A DNA stretch of 64,000 nt, taken from positions 3,038,001 to 3,102,000 of the forward strand of contig NZ_CP014943.1 in assembly GCF_002077175.1 (NCBI RefSeq), read 5' to 3'. The DNA is from Colwellia sp. PAMC 21821. Lineage in GTDB: Bacteria > Pseudomonadota > Gammaproteobacteria > Enterobacterales > Alteromonadaceae. This document shows, piece by piece, positions 35,953 through 46,196 of this stretch (its first letter is position 1; each line of letters begins with the position of its first letter). The notes under the pieces are model-generated. The model had not been told where the DNA came from and ran no database searches. It saw nothing but the letters and a program-made list of their open reading frames with translations. Made by a program: the position numbers and the translations under genes.

Positions 35953-36435
35953 ATGGTTTGGATAGATTATGCCATTTTGGCTGTCATCGGCATTTCAGCT
36001 TTAATTAGCTTAGTGCGGGGCTTTGTCAAAGAAGCTGTTTCCTTAATTGTGTGGATCAGTGCCTTTTTTGTCGCGAGTAGCTTCTACCTTAACTTGTCGA
36101 CTCTACTGACCAATATTTCCGATCAACTGCTTCGTAACGCTGCCTCGATTGCTATTCTATTCATTTCCACTTTAATTTTAGGCGCACTCGTTAACTACAT
36201 CATTGGCCAACTTGTCAGTAAAACTGGCTTGTCAGGTACTGACAGAGTGTTAGGTATTGTATTTGGTGCGCTAAGAGGCGTATTGATCATTGCTGCGGTA
36301 TTATTTTTTATGGATGCGTTTACACCTGCGTCCTCTAGTACATGGTGGCAAAATTCACAGTTGGTTCCAGAATTTACATTAATAGTTGAATGGTTTTTTG
36401 AGTATCTCAAACAATCATCTAGTTTTTTAGCTTAG
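35953..36435 (+). CDS. cvpA: CvpA family membrane protein
   Basis: 160 residues with four predicted membrane helices (about 5-20, 28-48, 62-85, 100-125) and family motifs [25 protein letters not shown] (seen in parts) and [16 protein letters not shown]. CvpA is an inner-membrane protein named for colicin V production and later tied to envelope stress and bile resistance; its exact activity is unknown. It precedes purF by 32 bp, the classic cvpA-purF operon. No PurR-type operator was visible in the 71 bp upstream. Confidence 0.95.
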   Translation: MVWIDYAILAVIGISALISLVRGFVKEAVSLIVWISAFFVASSFYLNLSTLLTNISDQLLRNAASIAILFISTLILGALVNYIIGQLVSKTGLSGTDRVLGIVFGALRGVLIIAAVLFFMDAFTPASSSTWWQNSQLVPEFTLIVEWFFEYLKQSSSFLA

Positions 36436-36467
36436 TATTTAAACTTAGTTCGTCGGAGAATAAGTGC

Positions 36468-37985
36468 ATGTGTGGTATTGTTGGTATTGTTGGTAAAACA
36501 CCCGTAGGTCAAGCTTTATATGATGGTTTAACGGTATTACAGCATCGTGGCCAAGACGCTGCAGGTATCGTGACCATTCACGAAAATACCTTTAGATTGC
36601 GAAAAGGCAACGGCTTAGTGAAAGATGTTTTTCATACTCGCCATATGTTACGTCTGCAAGGTAACATGGGCATTGGCCATATTCGTTATCCTACGGCTGG
36701 TACATCAAGTAGTTCAGAAGCGCAGCCATTTTACGCTAACTCACCCTTTGGTATTTCTTTGGCGCATAACGGTAATTTAACCAATGCGGAAGAATTAAAG
36801 CTATGGCTTAATACACAAGCCCGTCGCCATGTTAATACCACGTCAGATTCAGAGCTTTTATTAAATATTTTAGGCCACGAATTACAAAATTCTGAGCAAC
36901 ATACATTAGATCAAAGTGATATTTTTACTGCGGTAAGCAATGTCCATAAACGAGTACGTGGCGCCTATGCGACAGTCGCCTTGATTATCGGCTACGGTAT
37001 GGTGGCATTTCGTGATCCAAATGGTATTCGTCCGCTCGTATTTGGTAAGCGTGAAACTGAGTCTGGTGTTGAATATATGGTGGCATCTGAATCAGTTGCC
37101 CTTGATGCTAATGAATTTGAATTTGTTCGTGATGTTGCCCCTGGTGAAGCTATTTTCTTCACAGAATCAGGTGAAATTCATAGCCAGCAATGTGCGGAGA
37201 ACCCGTCATTTCATCCGTGTATTTTTGAATATGTTTATTTTGCACGCCCAGACTCATCTATTGATAAGATTTCTGTTTACGGATCTCGCGTTGATATGGG
37301 TAAAAAACTTGGCGATAAAATTGCTAAGGAATGGGATGACATCGACATAGATGTTGTGATCCCAATCCCTGAAACGTCTTGTGATACAGCGCTAGAAATC
37401 GCTCGTCATCTTAATATTCCATATCGTCAGGGCTTTGTTAAAAATCGCTACATTGGCCGCACGTTCATTATGCCAGGACAAGAGCAGCGCAAAAAATCAG
37501 TACGTCGTAAACTAAACGCTATCGGGACAGAGTTTATGGGTAAAAATGTTTTACTCGTTGATGACTCTATTGTTCGCGGAACGACTTCAGGTCAAATTAT
37601 TGAAATGGCAAGAGCGGCGGGTGCGAAGAAAGTATACTTTGCTTCTGCAGCACCAGAAATACGTTTTCCAAATGTTTATGGTATCGATATGCCAAGCGCT
37701 AATGAGTTAATTGCACATGGCCGTGAACTAGACGATATATGTCAGCTTATTGGTGCGGACAAGTTAATATTCCAAACCCTAGAAGATTTAGTTTCTGCTG
37801 TGTCGACCGCAAATCCAGATATCACAGAATTTGAAACGTCTGTTTTTAATGGCGAATACGTTACAAAAGATATCGATCAAAGCTATTTAGATAGACTAGA
37901 TGCTATGCGTAATAATGATACTAAAGAAACCTCAGACAAAAATGCTGACTCTATTATTGATATGTATAATGAAGGCGCAGAATAA
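36468..37985 (+). CDS. purF: Amidophosphoribosyltransferase
   Basis: 505 residues. First committed step of purine synthesis: PRPP plus glutamine to phosphoribosylamine. The N-terminal Cys2 nucleophile (MCGIVGIVG) needs only Met removal, with no propeptide, as in E. coli. The glutaminase domain spans 1-230 ([17 protein letters not shown]); the phosphoribosyltransferase domain carries the PRPP loop [14 protein letters not shown] (about residues 364-377). No Fe-S cluster cysteines of the Bacillus type are evident. It ends in a strong terminator. Confidence 0.98.
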   Translation: MCGIVGIVGKTPVGQALYDGLTVLQHRGQDAAGIVTIHENTFRLRKGNGLVKDVFHTRHMLRLQGNMGIGHIRYPTAGTSSSSEAQPFYANSPFGISLAHNGNLTNAEELKLWLNTQARRHVNTTSDSELLLNILGHELQNSEQHTLDQSDIFTAVSNVHKRVRGAYATVALIIGYGMVAFRDPNGIRPLVFGKRETESGVEYMVASESVALDANEFEFVRDVAPGEAIFFTESGEIHSQQCAENPSFHPCIFEYVYFARPDSSIDKISVYGSRVDMGKKLGDKIAKEWDDIDIDVVIPIPETSCDTALEIARHLNIPYRQGFVKNRYIGRTFIMPGQEQRKKSVRRKLNAIGTEFMGKNVLLVDDSIVRGTTSGQIIEMARAAGAKKVYFASAAPEIRFPNVYGIDMPSANELIAHGRELDDICQLIGADKLIFQTLEDLVSAVSTANPDITEFETSVFNGEYVTKDIDQSYLDRLDAMRNNDTKETSDKNADSIIDMYNEGAE

Positions 37986-38030
37986 TTAATACACCTAATT
38001 AATCAGGGGTATAACTAAAATTTTGCTATA

Positions 38031-38060
38031 AAAAAACCGCTTTAATAAGCGGTTTTTTTA
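38031..38060. terminator. Bidirectional terminator between purF and the Yip1 gene
   Basis: 11-bp stem AAAAAACCGCT/AGCGGTTTTTT with A- and T-runs, between convergent genes. Confidence 0.9.
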
Positions 38061-38074
38061 TAATTATTATCGAA

Positions 38075-38674
38075 TCAACTGACGTACTCTACACCTAAGC
38101 CAGAGTTGAAAACGATAGCACTTGCCGCCATCAGTGCGACAATCAGTACTAAACCACAAGTGACTACAGAACTCGAATAAATAAAGCCTTTTTCTTCAGG
38201 AATATTCATCATAATGGGTACACCTGAATAAAGTAGGTAAACCGAGTAACATAACGCGGCTAACCCTGCGAGTACTACAAACCACAAGACTGGAAATAGT
38301 GCGGTTAATCCTGCCATTAATAAAGGTGTAGCGGCATAGGCTGCTAACTCTAATGACTGCGTAAAATCTGGTTTTGAATCAAAAGTTTTTGCCATCCACT
38401 GGATTAGAATAGCTAAAGAAAATACACCGAGAATTAACCCAAAATACATAGCAACGGACATAAATAATGCGTTTGACTCTGTTAGTTTAATGGGATCACC
38501 TGCGCCAATTGACCAACCTATGTGTGCGGCAGCGTAGTAGCCACAAATTGCTGGAATTAAAGCAATGGTGAGAATATGCACCATAGAATACGTTAGACTT
38601 TCGTGACGCTTCTCAATTGTTTGCCACTCTTTTTTAGGTGCAGTATAAAGCCCCCAGATATGATTTAAGATCAT
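38075..38674 (-). CDS. Yip1 family inner-membrane protein
   Basis: 199 residues with five or six hydrophobic helices starting at about residue 30 (ILTIALIPAICGYYAA) and ending in a C-terminal helix near residues 170-190. The N-terminal MILNHIWGLYTAPKKEWQTI pattern (a short cytoplasmic helix before helix 1) is that of bacterial Yip1 (PF04893) proteins. Molecular role in bacteria is unknown. It is a single gene converging on purF. Confidence 0.85.
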   Translation of the reverse strand: MILNHIWGLYTAPKKEWQTIEKRHESLTYSMVHILTIALIPAICGYYAAAHIGWSIGAGDPIKLTESNALFMSVAMYFGLILGVFSLAILIQWMAKTFDSKPDFTQSLELAAYAATPLLMAGLTALFPVLWFVVLAGLAALCYSVYLLYSGVPIMMNIPEEKGFIYSSSVVTCGLVLIVALMAASAIVFNSGLGVEYVS

Positions 38675-38886
38675 GTTATATACCTCTCTCTGTCCCCAAA
38701 AATAATGCAGATAGTAGTAAAACTCTGCGACCTTGTATTCAAATCAACTTAGTTGTTTTTATTGTTGATATGCTATTTATGTAAGATGGCGAGTGATTCG
38801 TCAAGGGTTGTTTGATATTTCGGCGTAAAAAGATATTATTTAGCCATCTATCAGTCTAATAGAGCCGTTTTCAAGGCAAAAAGTGC

Positions 38887-39165
38887 TCAACAGACTTTAA
38901 TACGAACAATTTTCATGACTTCAAGTTCAAAGCCAGCAACGGTTTCTTGAGTAGGATAATAGGTAATATTTACCTGTTGATTTTGTAATGACTTATAAAG
39001 CTTTTTTCTACGATATTTAAAAGGTACGTCAATACCCTTTAACATAATAGTATTGACATACCATTCGTCGACTTCTCGCTGAACATGCGAAAGTACGGTT
39101 TGATGTTCACTATGGGTAAGGTCTTCGTGTTTATCTGTTAGTGATTTAGCCGCCGTCTTTTTCAT
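38887..39165 (-). CDS. Small conserved-looking protein of unknown function (92 aa)
   Basis: 92 residues, soluble, with a charged helical N-terminal half (HSEHQTVLSHVQREVDEWY) and a basic, beta-like C-terminal half (KYRRKKLYKSLQ, VNITYYPTQE). No signal peptide, membrane segment or known motif. The composition is protein-like and no competing ORF overlaps, so I accept it as a gene. No family is recognised. It stands alone between the Yip1 gene and the protease gene. Confidence 0.5.
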   Translation of the reverse strand: MKKTAAKSLTDKHEDLTHSEHQTVLSHVQREVDEWYVNTIMLKGIDVPFKYRRKKLYKSLQNQQVNITYYPTQETVAGFELEVMKIVRIKVC

Positions 39166-39850
39166 TATATTTTTCGCTATATTTCGTCAAGAATAAATTT
39201 AGTATATTTGGTTCGTTGAATAATATCATAGCAAATAGTGAACTCTTTTTTTAGTTAATTACGTCACAATTGATAGCGCCTGAAATGTGAAGATATTATT
39301 GTCGTTAATTTTATTGCTACAACAATGTCAATTTTTCTAAAAATATTAATGGAGACTACGGTGATATATTCAAATTCAAATTGTTTCGCTAAATAACTAA
39401 AACTACCTTCATAAGGTATTTCACTTAAATCAAAGACGCTAGTTTAGTGATTTACGACAAGGGCTTAGCCCTGGCGTACTAGATTTATCGAGTATTAATT
39501 AGAAAAATGTAAGTTATTAATGACTCAATAATTATAAAAATTAACCCTAACAAATTATGGATATGTACAAGATGTAAAAATAATATACATCTTAGGCATA
39601 GTTAATAGGTGCTGCAGTAACCTATAAATAAAAAGCTTACTTTGATAGATTTTTAGTTTAGTTATTGACTAAAACCTTATGACTTACCTGATTGAGACTA
39701 TAAAAATAAATACAAAAAGTTCAACCCTTTCAACATGTTTCTCTGTCATATCATATACTGTTAACACAAGTGTTTACTTATTTGTAACATGTCATTAGTA
39801 TAATTGTGTAAATTTAAAGCACTTTATTTCTAATTACGGAGAAAAAAAGC
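39166..39850. other. Long intergenic region before the protease gene
   Basis: 685 bp, strongly AT-rich, with no convincing ORF, tRNA or large repeat. A TATAAT element at 39799-39804 lies about 47 bp before the protease ATG and is a candidate -10 box; the -35 is not clear. The length suggests an extended control region for a secreted, regulated protease, or a decayed gene; I cannot tell which. Confidence 0.4.
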
Positions 39851-41527
39851 ATGATTGCACCAAAACTAATAAAAACAAGACTTGCAGTTTGTATCGCCCT
39901 AAGCACGACTTTAATTTCATTTATCAGCTCTGCTGATGTTAAAGATATTCAAGGTACTCAATTAGAAGCTGACTCAAATATTGTTATAAACCCTGAACAT
40001 TTGAGTCTTGATAAATATGCAGGCTTTACTTTTAGAGAAAAAAATATAGCCGATTTACCCCAGATTATCGACCAAATTTGGACCGGATATTTAAATTCAG
40101 CAAATGGTGGGGTGATAACTTATAACTTTCCTAATGGCAAGGGCTTAACTGGATTATACAATAACCCGAAATATGGTTTTACAGCAGGTGATGGTTTAAG
40201 TGGATTTTCTGAAGCTCAAAAAAATGCTGCTCGTGATAGCATTGATCTTTGGGACGACCTTGTTGCGCCTACTTTTGTTGAACGTGGTTCAAGGGGAGCT
40301 GACATACAATTTTCTAATAGCTATGATCCTGGTCAGGCCTACGCTTATTATCCAGAATATGCATTTACTAATGCACAAGGCTGGAAATTTTTTGGCGATG
40401 TATTTGTTGCCACACCAGAAATTAACTGGACAAATGCATGGTTGAATTTTGGCGGTTATGGGGTGACAACGTTAGTGCATGAAATTGGTCACACGTTAGG
40501 TTTAAGCCATCCTGGAGCTTATAACGGTGCTGGCGCTACTACTTATGTTAGCCAAGCTGAATATGCTCAAGACAGTAACCAATATAGCTTGATGTCATAT
40601 TGGGGCGATGAAGAAACCTCAAATCAACCATTTGGAGGAGGTATTGTAGATTGGAGTACCGGTTTTTATAACTACCCACATACGCCTATGGTGCACGATA
40701 TTCTAGCCGTTCAAGCAGCTTACGGTGCTGATACTACAACACGTAGCGACGACACCGTTTATGGTTGGAACTCAACTGCTGGTAAAGCGGTTTACGATTT
40801 CTCACAGAATCTATTCCCAATCGTTACCATTTATGACGCAGGCGGAAATGACACAATTGACATGTCAGGTGCCAACGCCAGTGTATTTATTGATTTGAAT
40901 GACGGTGAATATAGTTCTGGTGCGGCTTCTGTGCCAAGTGAAGACGAAATTAATAGACGACGTCAACTGATGCGTGACGCGGGGTTTAGCACTTTAGGTG
41001 ATGTTGTTTCAGGCCAGAGTGCAGCATGGCAAGCGTTAACAACGTCGGCACATGAAGGTTATCTTGCCTTTGAAACAGGTGTAAGTGGCTTAGGTGTAAC
41101 TTCGCATGACAATATTGCAATTGCTTATGGTACTACTATTGAAAACGCTATTGGTTCAAGTGAGCGTGATTACCTTAAAGGTAATGAAGCTAACAACATG
41201 CTTACAGGTAACGGCGGCGACGATATTATGAATGGTTATGCCGGTGCTGATACCTACAACGGTGGTGCAGGTTATGACACCTTTGTATTTTCAAATATTG
41301 AGTCGGGTGACATGATAGTTGACTTTGTTACTGGTGAAGATGTTATTGTGCTTGCGGAAACAGGTGTGGCTTTTAACTTTATCAGCGCTGCTAGTTTCTC
41401 TAACACAGCTGGCGAACTTCGTTATGCAAACGGCATGTTAATGGGTGATGTTGATGGCGATGGTGCTGCTGACTTGTCAATTAATTTACATGGTGCAGCA
41501 TTAGCGGCTAGCGATTTAGTTTTATAA
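39851..41527 (+). CDS. Serralysin-family RTX metalloprotease (M10B)
   Basis: 558 residues. Zinc site HEIGHTLGLSHPG (His210, HExxHxxGxxH) and Met-turn YSLMSYW identify a serralysin. The C-terminal part has a short RTX block (about 446-475: GNGGDDIMNGYAGADTYNGGAGYDTF split here as GGDDIM, GADTYN, GYDTF) for calcium binding and ends in a hydrophobic DLVL, the type I secretion style end. Two oddities: residues 1-28 look like a cleavable Sec signal peptide, unusual in this family, and about 55 extra residues (365-420) sit before the RTX block. No type I exporter genes or inhibitor are nearby. It probably degrades external protein. Confidence 0.92.
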   Translation: MIAPKLIKTRLAVCIALSTTLISFISSADVKDIQGTQLEADSNIVINPEHLSLDKYAGFTFREKNIADLPQIIDQIWTGYLNSANGGVITYNFPNGKGLTGLYNNPKYGFTAGDGLSGFSEAQKNAARDSIDLWDDLVAPTFVERGSRGADIQFSNSYDPGQAYAYYPEYAFTNAQGWKFFGDVFVATPEINWTNAWLNFGGYGVTTLVHEIGHTLGLSHPGAYNGAGATTYVSQAEYAQDSNQYSLMSYWGDEETSNQPFGGGIVDWSTGFYNYPHTPMVHDILAVQAAYGADTTTRSDDTVYGWNSTAGKAVYDFSQNLFPIVTIYDAGGNDTIDMSGANASVFIDLNDGEYSSGAASVPSEDEINRRRQLMRDAGFSTLGDVVSGQSAAWQALTTSAHEGYLAFETGVSGLGVTSHDNIAIAYGTTIENAIGSSERDYLKGNEANNMLTGNGGDDIMNGYAGADTYNGGAGYDTFVFSNIESGDMIVDFVTGEDVIVLAETGVAFNFISAASFSNTAGELRYANGMLMGDVDGDGAADLSINLHGAALAASDLVL

Positions 41528-41548
41528 ACTACCGTTCTTCTTAATCCA

Positions 41549-41577
41549 AAAGCCTCTGATAGAGGCTTTTTTTTTGC
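41549..41577 (+). terminator. Protease gene terminator
   Basis: 10-bp stem AAAAGCCTCT/AGAGGCTTTT with a 3-nt loop and a long T-run, 21 bp after the stop. Confidence 0.9.
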
Positions 41578-41738
41578 GTTAATTTCATACCAAGTTAAGC
41601 GACGATATAAAAAGCCTCGATAACGATTCACTATAAATTCAGATGGACTTAATTTTATCTGAATTAGTCAGGTGATTTTTGAAGTGGGTATGGTAAAATT
41701 TCAAGCTCATTCATGCACATCAATCGTAAGTTCAAATC

Positions 41739-42512
41739 ATGACCGCCGACAAATTATTAATACCAATAAACTCATTTCTTCAGTGCGAAACACCAAAAGA
41801 GTGGGTAGAAGAAGCAGTCAAACCAGATAATTTAGCTGTACTTTTAATTGATCATTTAATTTGTGAACTAAAGGCTGCGCAATCGGCGATGTTTATGATC
41901 CGAAAGTACGCAGTTGATAAAGCCGGCAGTGATGCACTATTAGCATGGTTACAACCTTTTGAAACCTTAATATATAAACGAGAAGGTGATTGGCGCGAAC
42001 TTGCAGCTAAAAATAAACTCACAAAATCAGTTATCCCAAAAACCGATTCACCTTATGGGCAAAGTTTAATTGATAAAATGGTGTTGTTGATCAAAGAAGA
42101 GCTCCATCATTTTTATCAGGTATTAGAAATCATGGATGAATATGGTGTTGAGTATCGCAGTATTACGCCATGTCGTTATGCTAAAGGTATGTTAAGGCAT
42201 GTTAAAACCTTCGAACCAGATGCACTGATTGATAAGTTAATTGTCGGTGCCTATATCGAGGCTAGATCTTGTGAGCGTTTTGCTATGTTAGCTCCACACC
42301 TTGATAAACGATTGGGCGATTTTTATATATCTTTACTACGCTCTGAAGCGCGCCATTATCAAGATTACTTAACCTTAGCCAAAGAAATAGCGGGTCCAGA
42401 TCAAAGTGAGAAAGTTGATAACCGTATTGCTTATTTTGCTGAGATAGAAGCTCAATTAATTATCAGCCCAGATAATGACTTTAAATTTCATAGTGGAATG
42501 CCAACACTGTAA
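41739..42512 (+). CDS. miaE: tRNA-(ms2io6A)-hydroxylase
   Basis: 257 residues, ferritin-like diiron monooxygenase that hydroxylates ms2i6A37 in tRNA. Diiron ligands are visible in helices: LICELKAAQSAMFM (Glu), EELHHFYQVLEIM (Glu-x-x-His), EARSCERFAML (Glu ... Glu) and RSEARHYQDYL (Glu-x-x-His). Length fits the MiaE family. It is a single gene with its own promoter, between the protease and a DUF885 gene. MiaA and MiaB, needed for the substrate, are not in this window. Confidence 0.93.
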   Translation: MTADKLLIPINSFLQCETPKEWVEEAVKPDNLAVLLIDHLICELKAAQSAMFMIRKYAVDKAGSDALLAWLQPFETLIYKREGDWRELAAKNKLTKSVIPKTDSPYGQSLIDKMVLLIKEELHHFYQVLEIMDEYGVEYRSITPCRYAKGMLRHVKTFEPDALIDKLIVGAYIEARSCERFAMLAPHLDKRLGDFYISLLRSEARHYQDYLTLAKEIAGPDQSEKVDNRIAYFAEIEAQLIISPDNDFKFHSGMPTL

Positions 42513-42699
42513 ATTTAAGCACAATTACTACTCGATAAGTATAACCTTAATATGCTTTAATTCATTATGCCAAAAATAATGGTCAGTCAGTTGAAGTTGC
42601 TCATGATTTTTACTCTAGGTTTTAACGCTTAACAACACTCAGTAATATGTTTAGTGCTTTTATGCGCTATATATTTATACATTAATAAAGGAATAATTG

Positions 42700-44580
42700 A
42701 TGCGTTCTTCGATTGCATTGCTGGGAGCAGTTGTATTTTTGTCTGCTTGCCAATCTAATAGTTCAACACAAACAACTGTCCAAGAATCATCAACGATAGC
42801 AGTGCCTAAAATCGCTATACAGGAGCAACTTAGTGAGACAAAGCGCTTAAATCAATGGTTTGAGATTAAATATGAAGCGCAGTTGCAAAATAGCCCGATG
42901 ATGTTAACTATGTTGGGGCGTAAAGATAAATACGATCAAATCGACGACATGACTGAGGCCTATGAGCAAGCACAATTAGCATTGCAAGCCGCAAGTGTTG
43001 ATGAGTTAACGGCTAACTTTGATTACAGTAAGTTAACTTCTGAAGCAAAAATGTCATACGATATTTGGCTTTATTTATATCAACAAGCCAAAGCGGCAGC
43101 TAAGTTTAATCAACATCGTTATATTTTTGATCAATTTGATGGTGCTCAAGCAAGCGTTGTGCAGTTTTTAATTAATTTTCATCGTGTTGATGACTTAAAT
43201 GACATGCAGGCATATATCACCCGTATTGCTGGCATTAGTCATGCTATTACTCAATTACTAGAAAGAGCAAAAGTAAATGCAACTGCCGGTACTCGGCCAC
43301 CAAAGTTTGCCTATGAAGGGGTTATTGAACAATCAAATAACCTAATTTCAGGTATACCATTTTCAAATGCACCAGACGCAAGCGATTCACCATTATGGAT
43401 GGACATTGAACGAAAAATTCTTGGCTTGGTTGAATCGGAAAAAATTTCTTTAGACCAAGCACAAACATTAAAACTTGCGGCTAAAAAGCAACTGCTTGAG
43501 GTTTTTTTACCAAGTTATCAAGCGCTGATAGCCTGGTTTGAAATTGATATAGTTAATACGGTCAGCAATCCTACCGGCGTTTCTTCACAACAAAATGGTC
43601 AGGCGTTTTACAGTCAAATGATCGAAGCATCAACCACCACTGAATTAACTGCTGAAGAAATTCATAATATTGGCATTAAAGAAGTTATGCGTATTACCAA
43701 CGAGATGATCTCGATTAAAGAGCGTGTTGGTTTTGAAGGTGACTTAACAGAATTCTTTGATTTTATTAAAAGCGATGAGCAGTTCTTCTATCCAAATAGC
43801 GATACAGGACGACAAGGCTATATATCTGACACACAGGTTTATTTAGATATTATCAATAAGCAGCTACCAAACTACTTTGGTATATTGCCTCAAGCCGGCT
43901 TAGTGGTTAAGCGTGTTGAAGCTTTCAGAGAGCAAGATGGTGCAGCGCAACATTACGCGCCTGGTACACCTGATGGCAGTCGCCCTGGGGTTTATTACGC
44001 ACATTTATCTGACATGTTATCGATGCCAAAGAATGAAATGGAAGGTGTGGCTTATCATGAGGGTAATCCTGGCCATCATATGCAAATCTCTATTGCTCAA
44101 GAGCTTACATCAATCCCACAATTTAGAACGCAAACAAGCTTTATTGCCTATGTAGAAGGGTGGGGCTTGTATGCTGAATTATTAGCAAAAGAAATGGGTG
44201 GCTACCAAGATGATTACTCTGACTTTGGCCGACTGGTAAATGAAATATGGCGCGCGGTTCGCTTGGTCGTTGATACCGGTCTACATGCCAAAGGCTGGAC
44301 AGAAGAGCAAGCAATTGCCTACTTTAAAGAAAAAACCCCGGTTGCTGGAGAAGCTATTATCTCTGAAATTCGTCGATATTTAGTATTACCTGGGCAAGCA
44401 ACCGCTTATAAAATTGGCATGTTGAAAATGGTCGAATTACGTGAAAGTGCGGAACAAAAACTAGGAGATCGTTTCGATATTCGTGGTTTCCACGATACCG
44501 TACTGGGAGGTGGTGCAATGCCATTAGCACTATTAGATCGAAGAGTGAATGACTGGATAAAAAGTCAAATGACGAAGTAA
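42700..44580 (+). CDS. DUF885 family lipoprotein, probable metallopeptidase
   Basis: 626 residues from ATG at 42700 (a TTG at 42697 adds one residue), with AAGGAA upstream. Residues 1-17 are a lipoprotein signal with lipobox LSAC, so the protein is anchored to a membrane facing the periplasm. DUF885 covers most of the chain; the hallmark YHEGNPGHHMQI (about residue 452) looks like a HExxGHH zinc site, and a downstream Glu in VEGWGLYAELLAKE could complete it. Such proteins are predicted peptidases, with few experimentally studied. It is a monocistronic gene. Confidence 0.88.
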   Translation: MRSSIALLGAVVFLSACQSNSSTQTTVQESSTIAVPKIAIQEQLSETKRLNQWFEIKYEAQLQNSPMMLTMLGRKDKYDQIDDMTEAYEQAQLALQAASVDELTANFDYSKLTSEAKMSYDIWLYLYQQAKAAAKFNQHRYIFDQFDGAQASVVQFLINFHRVDDLNDMQAYITRIAGISHAITQLLERAKVNATAGTRPPKFAYEGVIEQSNNLISGIPFSNAPDASDSPLWMDIERKILGLVESEKISLDQAQTLKLAAKKQLLEVFLPSYQALIAWFEIDIVNTVSNPTGVSSQQNGQAFYSQMIEASTTTELTAEEIHNIGIKEVMRITNEMISIKERVGFEGDLTEFFDFIKSDEQFFYPNSDTGRQGYISDTQVYLDIINKQLPNYFGILPQAGLVVKRVEAFREQDGAAQHYAPGTPDGSRPGVYYAHLSDMLSMPKNEMEGVAYHEGNPGHHMQISIAQELTSIPQFRTQTSFIAYVEGWGLYAELLAKEMGGYQDDYSDFGRLVNEIWRAVRLVVDTGLHAKGWTEEQAIAYFKEKTPVAGEAIISEIRRYLVLPGQATAYKIGMLKMVELRESAEQKLGDRFDIRGFHDTVLGGGAMPLALLDRRVNDWIKSQMTK

Positions 44581-44696
44581 CGATTAAATTCGGAGCACTA
44601 TTGGTTGTGAGATGGATATAAATGCCTGAACGAAAGTTCAGGCTAGATTATTTTATCTATTAATGCGCTGAGAATGAGATATGTAAATACACTCTG

Positions 44697-45455
44697 TCAC
44701 TCAAATGGTCTGTCCATTAAATCCATAGAATCAGGCGTCACTTTAAGCCAAGCACCTTGTTCATACCAGTCGCCCAGCACGATGCGTTGTGCTTGTTGAT
44801 TATTGGCTTTAACGTCATGAATGGCCGGTCGGTGAGTATGACCATGGATCAATATTTGGCTTTGGTATTGCTCTAAACAATGCACAACTTCACTGTCAGT
44901 GACATCCATAATATCTTGAGACTTCATGGCTGTGGCTGTCGCACTTTGCTCACGATAATTGCTGGCAATTTTGCGCCGAACAAATAAAGGTAAACTTTTT
45001 ATAATAGCTTGCCACCACCAACTTCGTGATTTTTTACGAAAAGCTTGATAGCCAACATCGCGTGTACAAAGGGTATCGCCATGCATAATGACAACAGGCG
45101 TGCCATATAAGTCTATTAGCGTCACTTCAGGCAGTAACTCCATACCTGATTGCTTAGCAAAGCGTTTACCCAATAAAAAGTCGCGATTGCCGTGTATAAA
45201 ATAAATTTTACAGCCAAGCACCGTTAAGGCTTTAATTGCCTGAGAAATTTCTAAAAGGAAGGGGCTGTTATCGTCGTCGCCTATCCAATACTCGAATAAA
45301 TCGCCCAAAATATATAGTGTTTGTGCTTTTGGTGCGTCGTTTTTCAAGAAAGATAAAAAACAGGCCGTGATGTCGGGCCTGTTTTGTGCGAGATGTAAAT
45401 CAGCAATAAAATAAGTTAATGCTGATTTATTATTCACATGAGAAGTTTCACTCAT
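44697..45455 (-). CDS. lpxH: UDP-2,3-diacylglucosamine hydrolase LpxH
   Basis: 252 residues from ATG at 45455; an in-frame TTG at 45476 right after ppiB is possible but less family-like. LpxH makes lipid X in lipid A synthesis on the inner face of the membrane. Calcineurin-like metal motifs: FIADLHLAQ, LGDLFEYWIGDD, FIHGNRDFLLG, VIMHGDTLCT and LIHGHTHRPA. The gene follows ppiB within about 25 bp on the same strand, the E. coli ppiB-lpxH pair. Confidence 0.96.
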   Translation of the reverse strand: MSETSHVNNKSALTYFIADLHLAQNRPDITACFLSFLKNDAPKAQTLYILGDLFEYWIGDDDNSPFLLEISQAIKALTVLGCKIYFIHGNRDFLLGKRFAKQSGMELLPEVTLIDLYGTPVVIMHGDTLCTRDVGYQAFRKKSRSWWWQAIIKSLPLFVRRKIASNYREQSATATAMKSQDIMDVTDSEVVHCLEQYQSQILIHGHTHRPAIHDVKANNQQAQRIVLGDWYEQGAWLKVTPDSMDLMDRPFE

Positions 45456-45479
45456 TTCATTTACGTCGGTAATCAAGAA

Positions 45480-45971
45480 TTACGCTACGATTGTTTCTTC
45501 AATAATGATTTCTTCTTTTGGTACATCGTCGTGAAAACCATTGCGACCCGTATCAACAAGCGTCATTTTATCGACAATGTCCATACCTTCAACAACTTTA
45601 GCAAACACACAGTAACCCCAACCTTGTACGTCTTCACTTTTAAAATTAAGGAAGTCGTTATCAGCTAAGTTAATAAAAAATTGTGCTGAAGCTGAATGTG
45701 GCTCTTGCGTACGCGCCATTGCTAAAGTACCACGAGCGTTGGCTAAGCCATTGTTTGCTTCATTTTTGATTGACTCACGGCTGTCTTTTTCGTCCATGCC
45801 TGATGCGAAACCACCGCCTTGCGCCATAAACCCTTTAATTACACGGTGAAAAATTGTGCCGTTATAAAAGCCGTCTTCAGCGTATTGTTGGAAGTTTTTT
45901 GCAGTTACAGGTGCGTTATCAAAATCTAATTCAATTTTAATTTCGCCTAAGGTCGTTTTAAATGTGATCAT
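45480..45971 (-). CDS. ppiB: Cyclophilin-type peptidyl-prolyl isomerase B
   Basis: 163 residues, cytoplasmic (no signal peptide). Catalytic and binding residues of cyclophilins: [13 protein letters not shown] (Arg), FASG loop, [20 protein letters not shown] (Gln/Phe site) and [16 protein letters not shown]. It catalyses cis-trans isomerisation of prolyl bonds. It is divergent from cysS across 225 bp, an arrangement shared with E. coli, and upstream of lpxH. Confidence 0.96.
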   Translation of the reverse strand: MITFKTTLGEIKIELDFDNAPVTAKNFQQYAEDGFYNGTIFHRVIKGFMAQGGGFASGMDEKDSRESIKNEANNGLANARGTLAMARTQEPHSASAQFFINLADNDFLNFKSEDVQGWGYCVFAKVVEGMDIVDKMTLVDTGRNGFHDDVPKEEIIIEETIVA

Positions 45972-46196
45972 TGTTTTTTACTCATAAATCTAAAGGAAAT
46001 GTAATTAGGCAAATTGTAACTTAATAAAAAAAAGATTTCTCGGCAAAATTTATTCTAAAAATAATCAGTAAATATTACAGCAAATGCAGCCAAGCTAATG
46101 ATCCATTGTAATACTTGGGGTACAATTGCGTAAATCTCCGTGTGGGGATCGTCGAATTTAATCAAGTATTGATATTACATAGGAAAAAGCGCCGTT

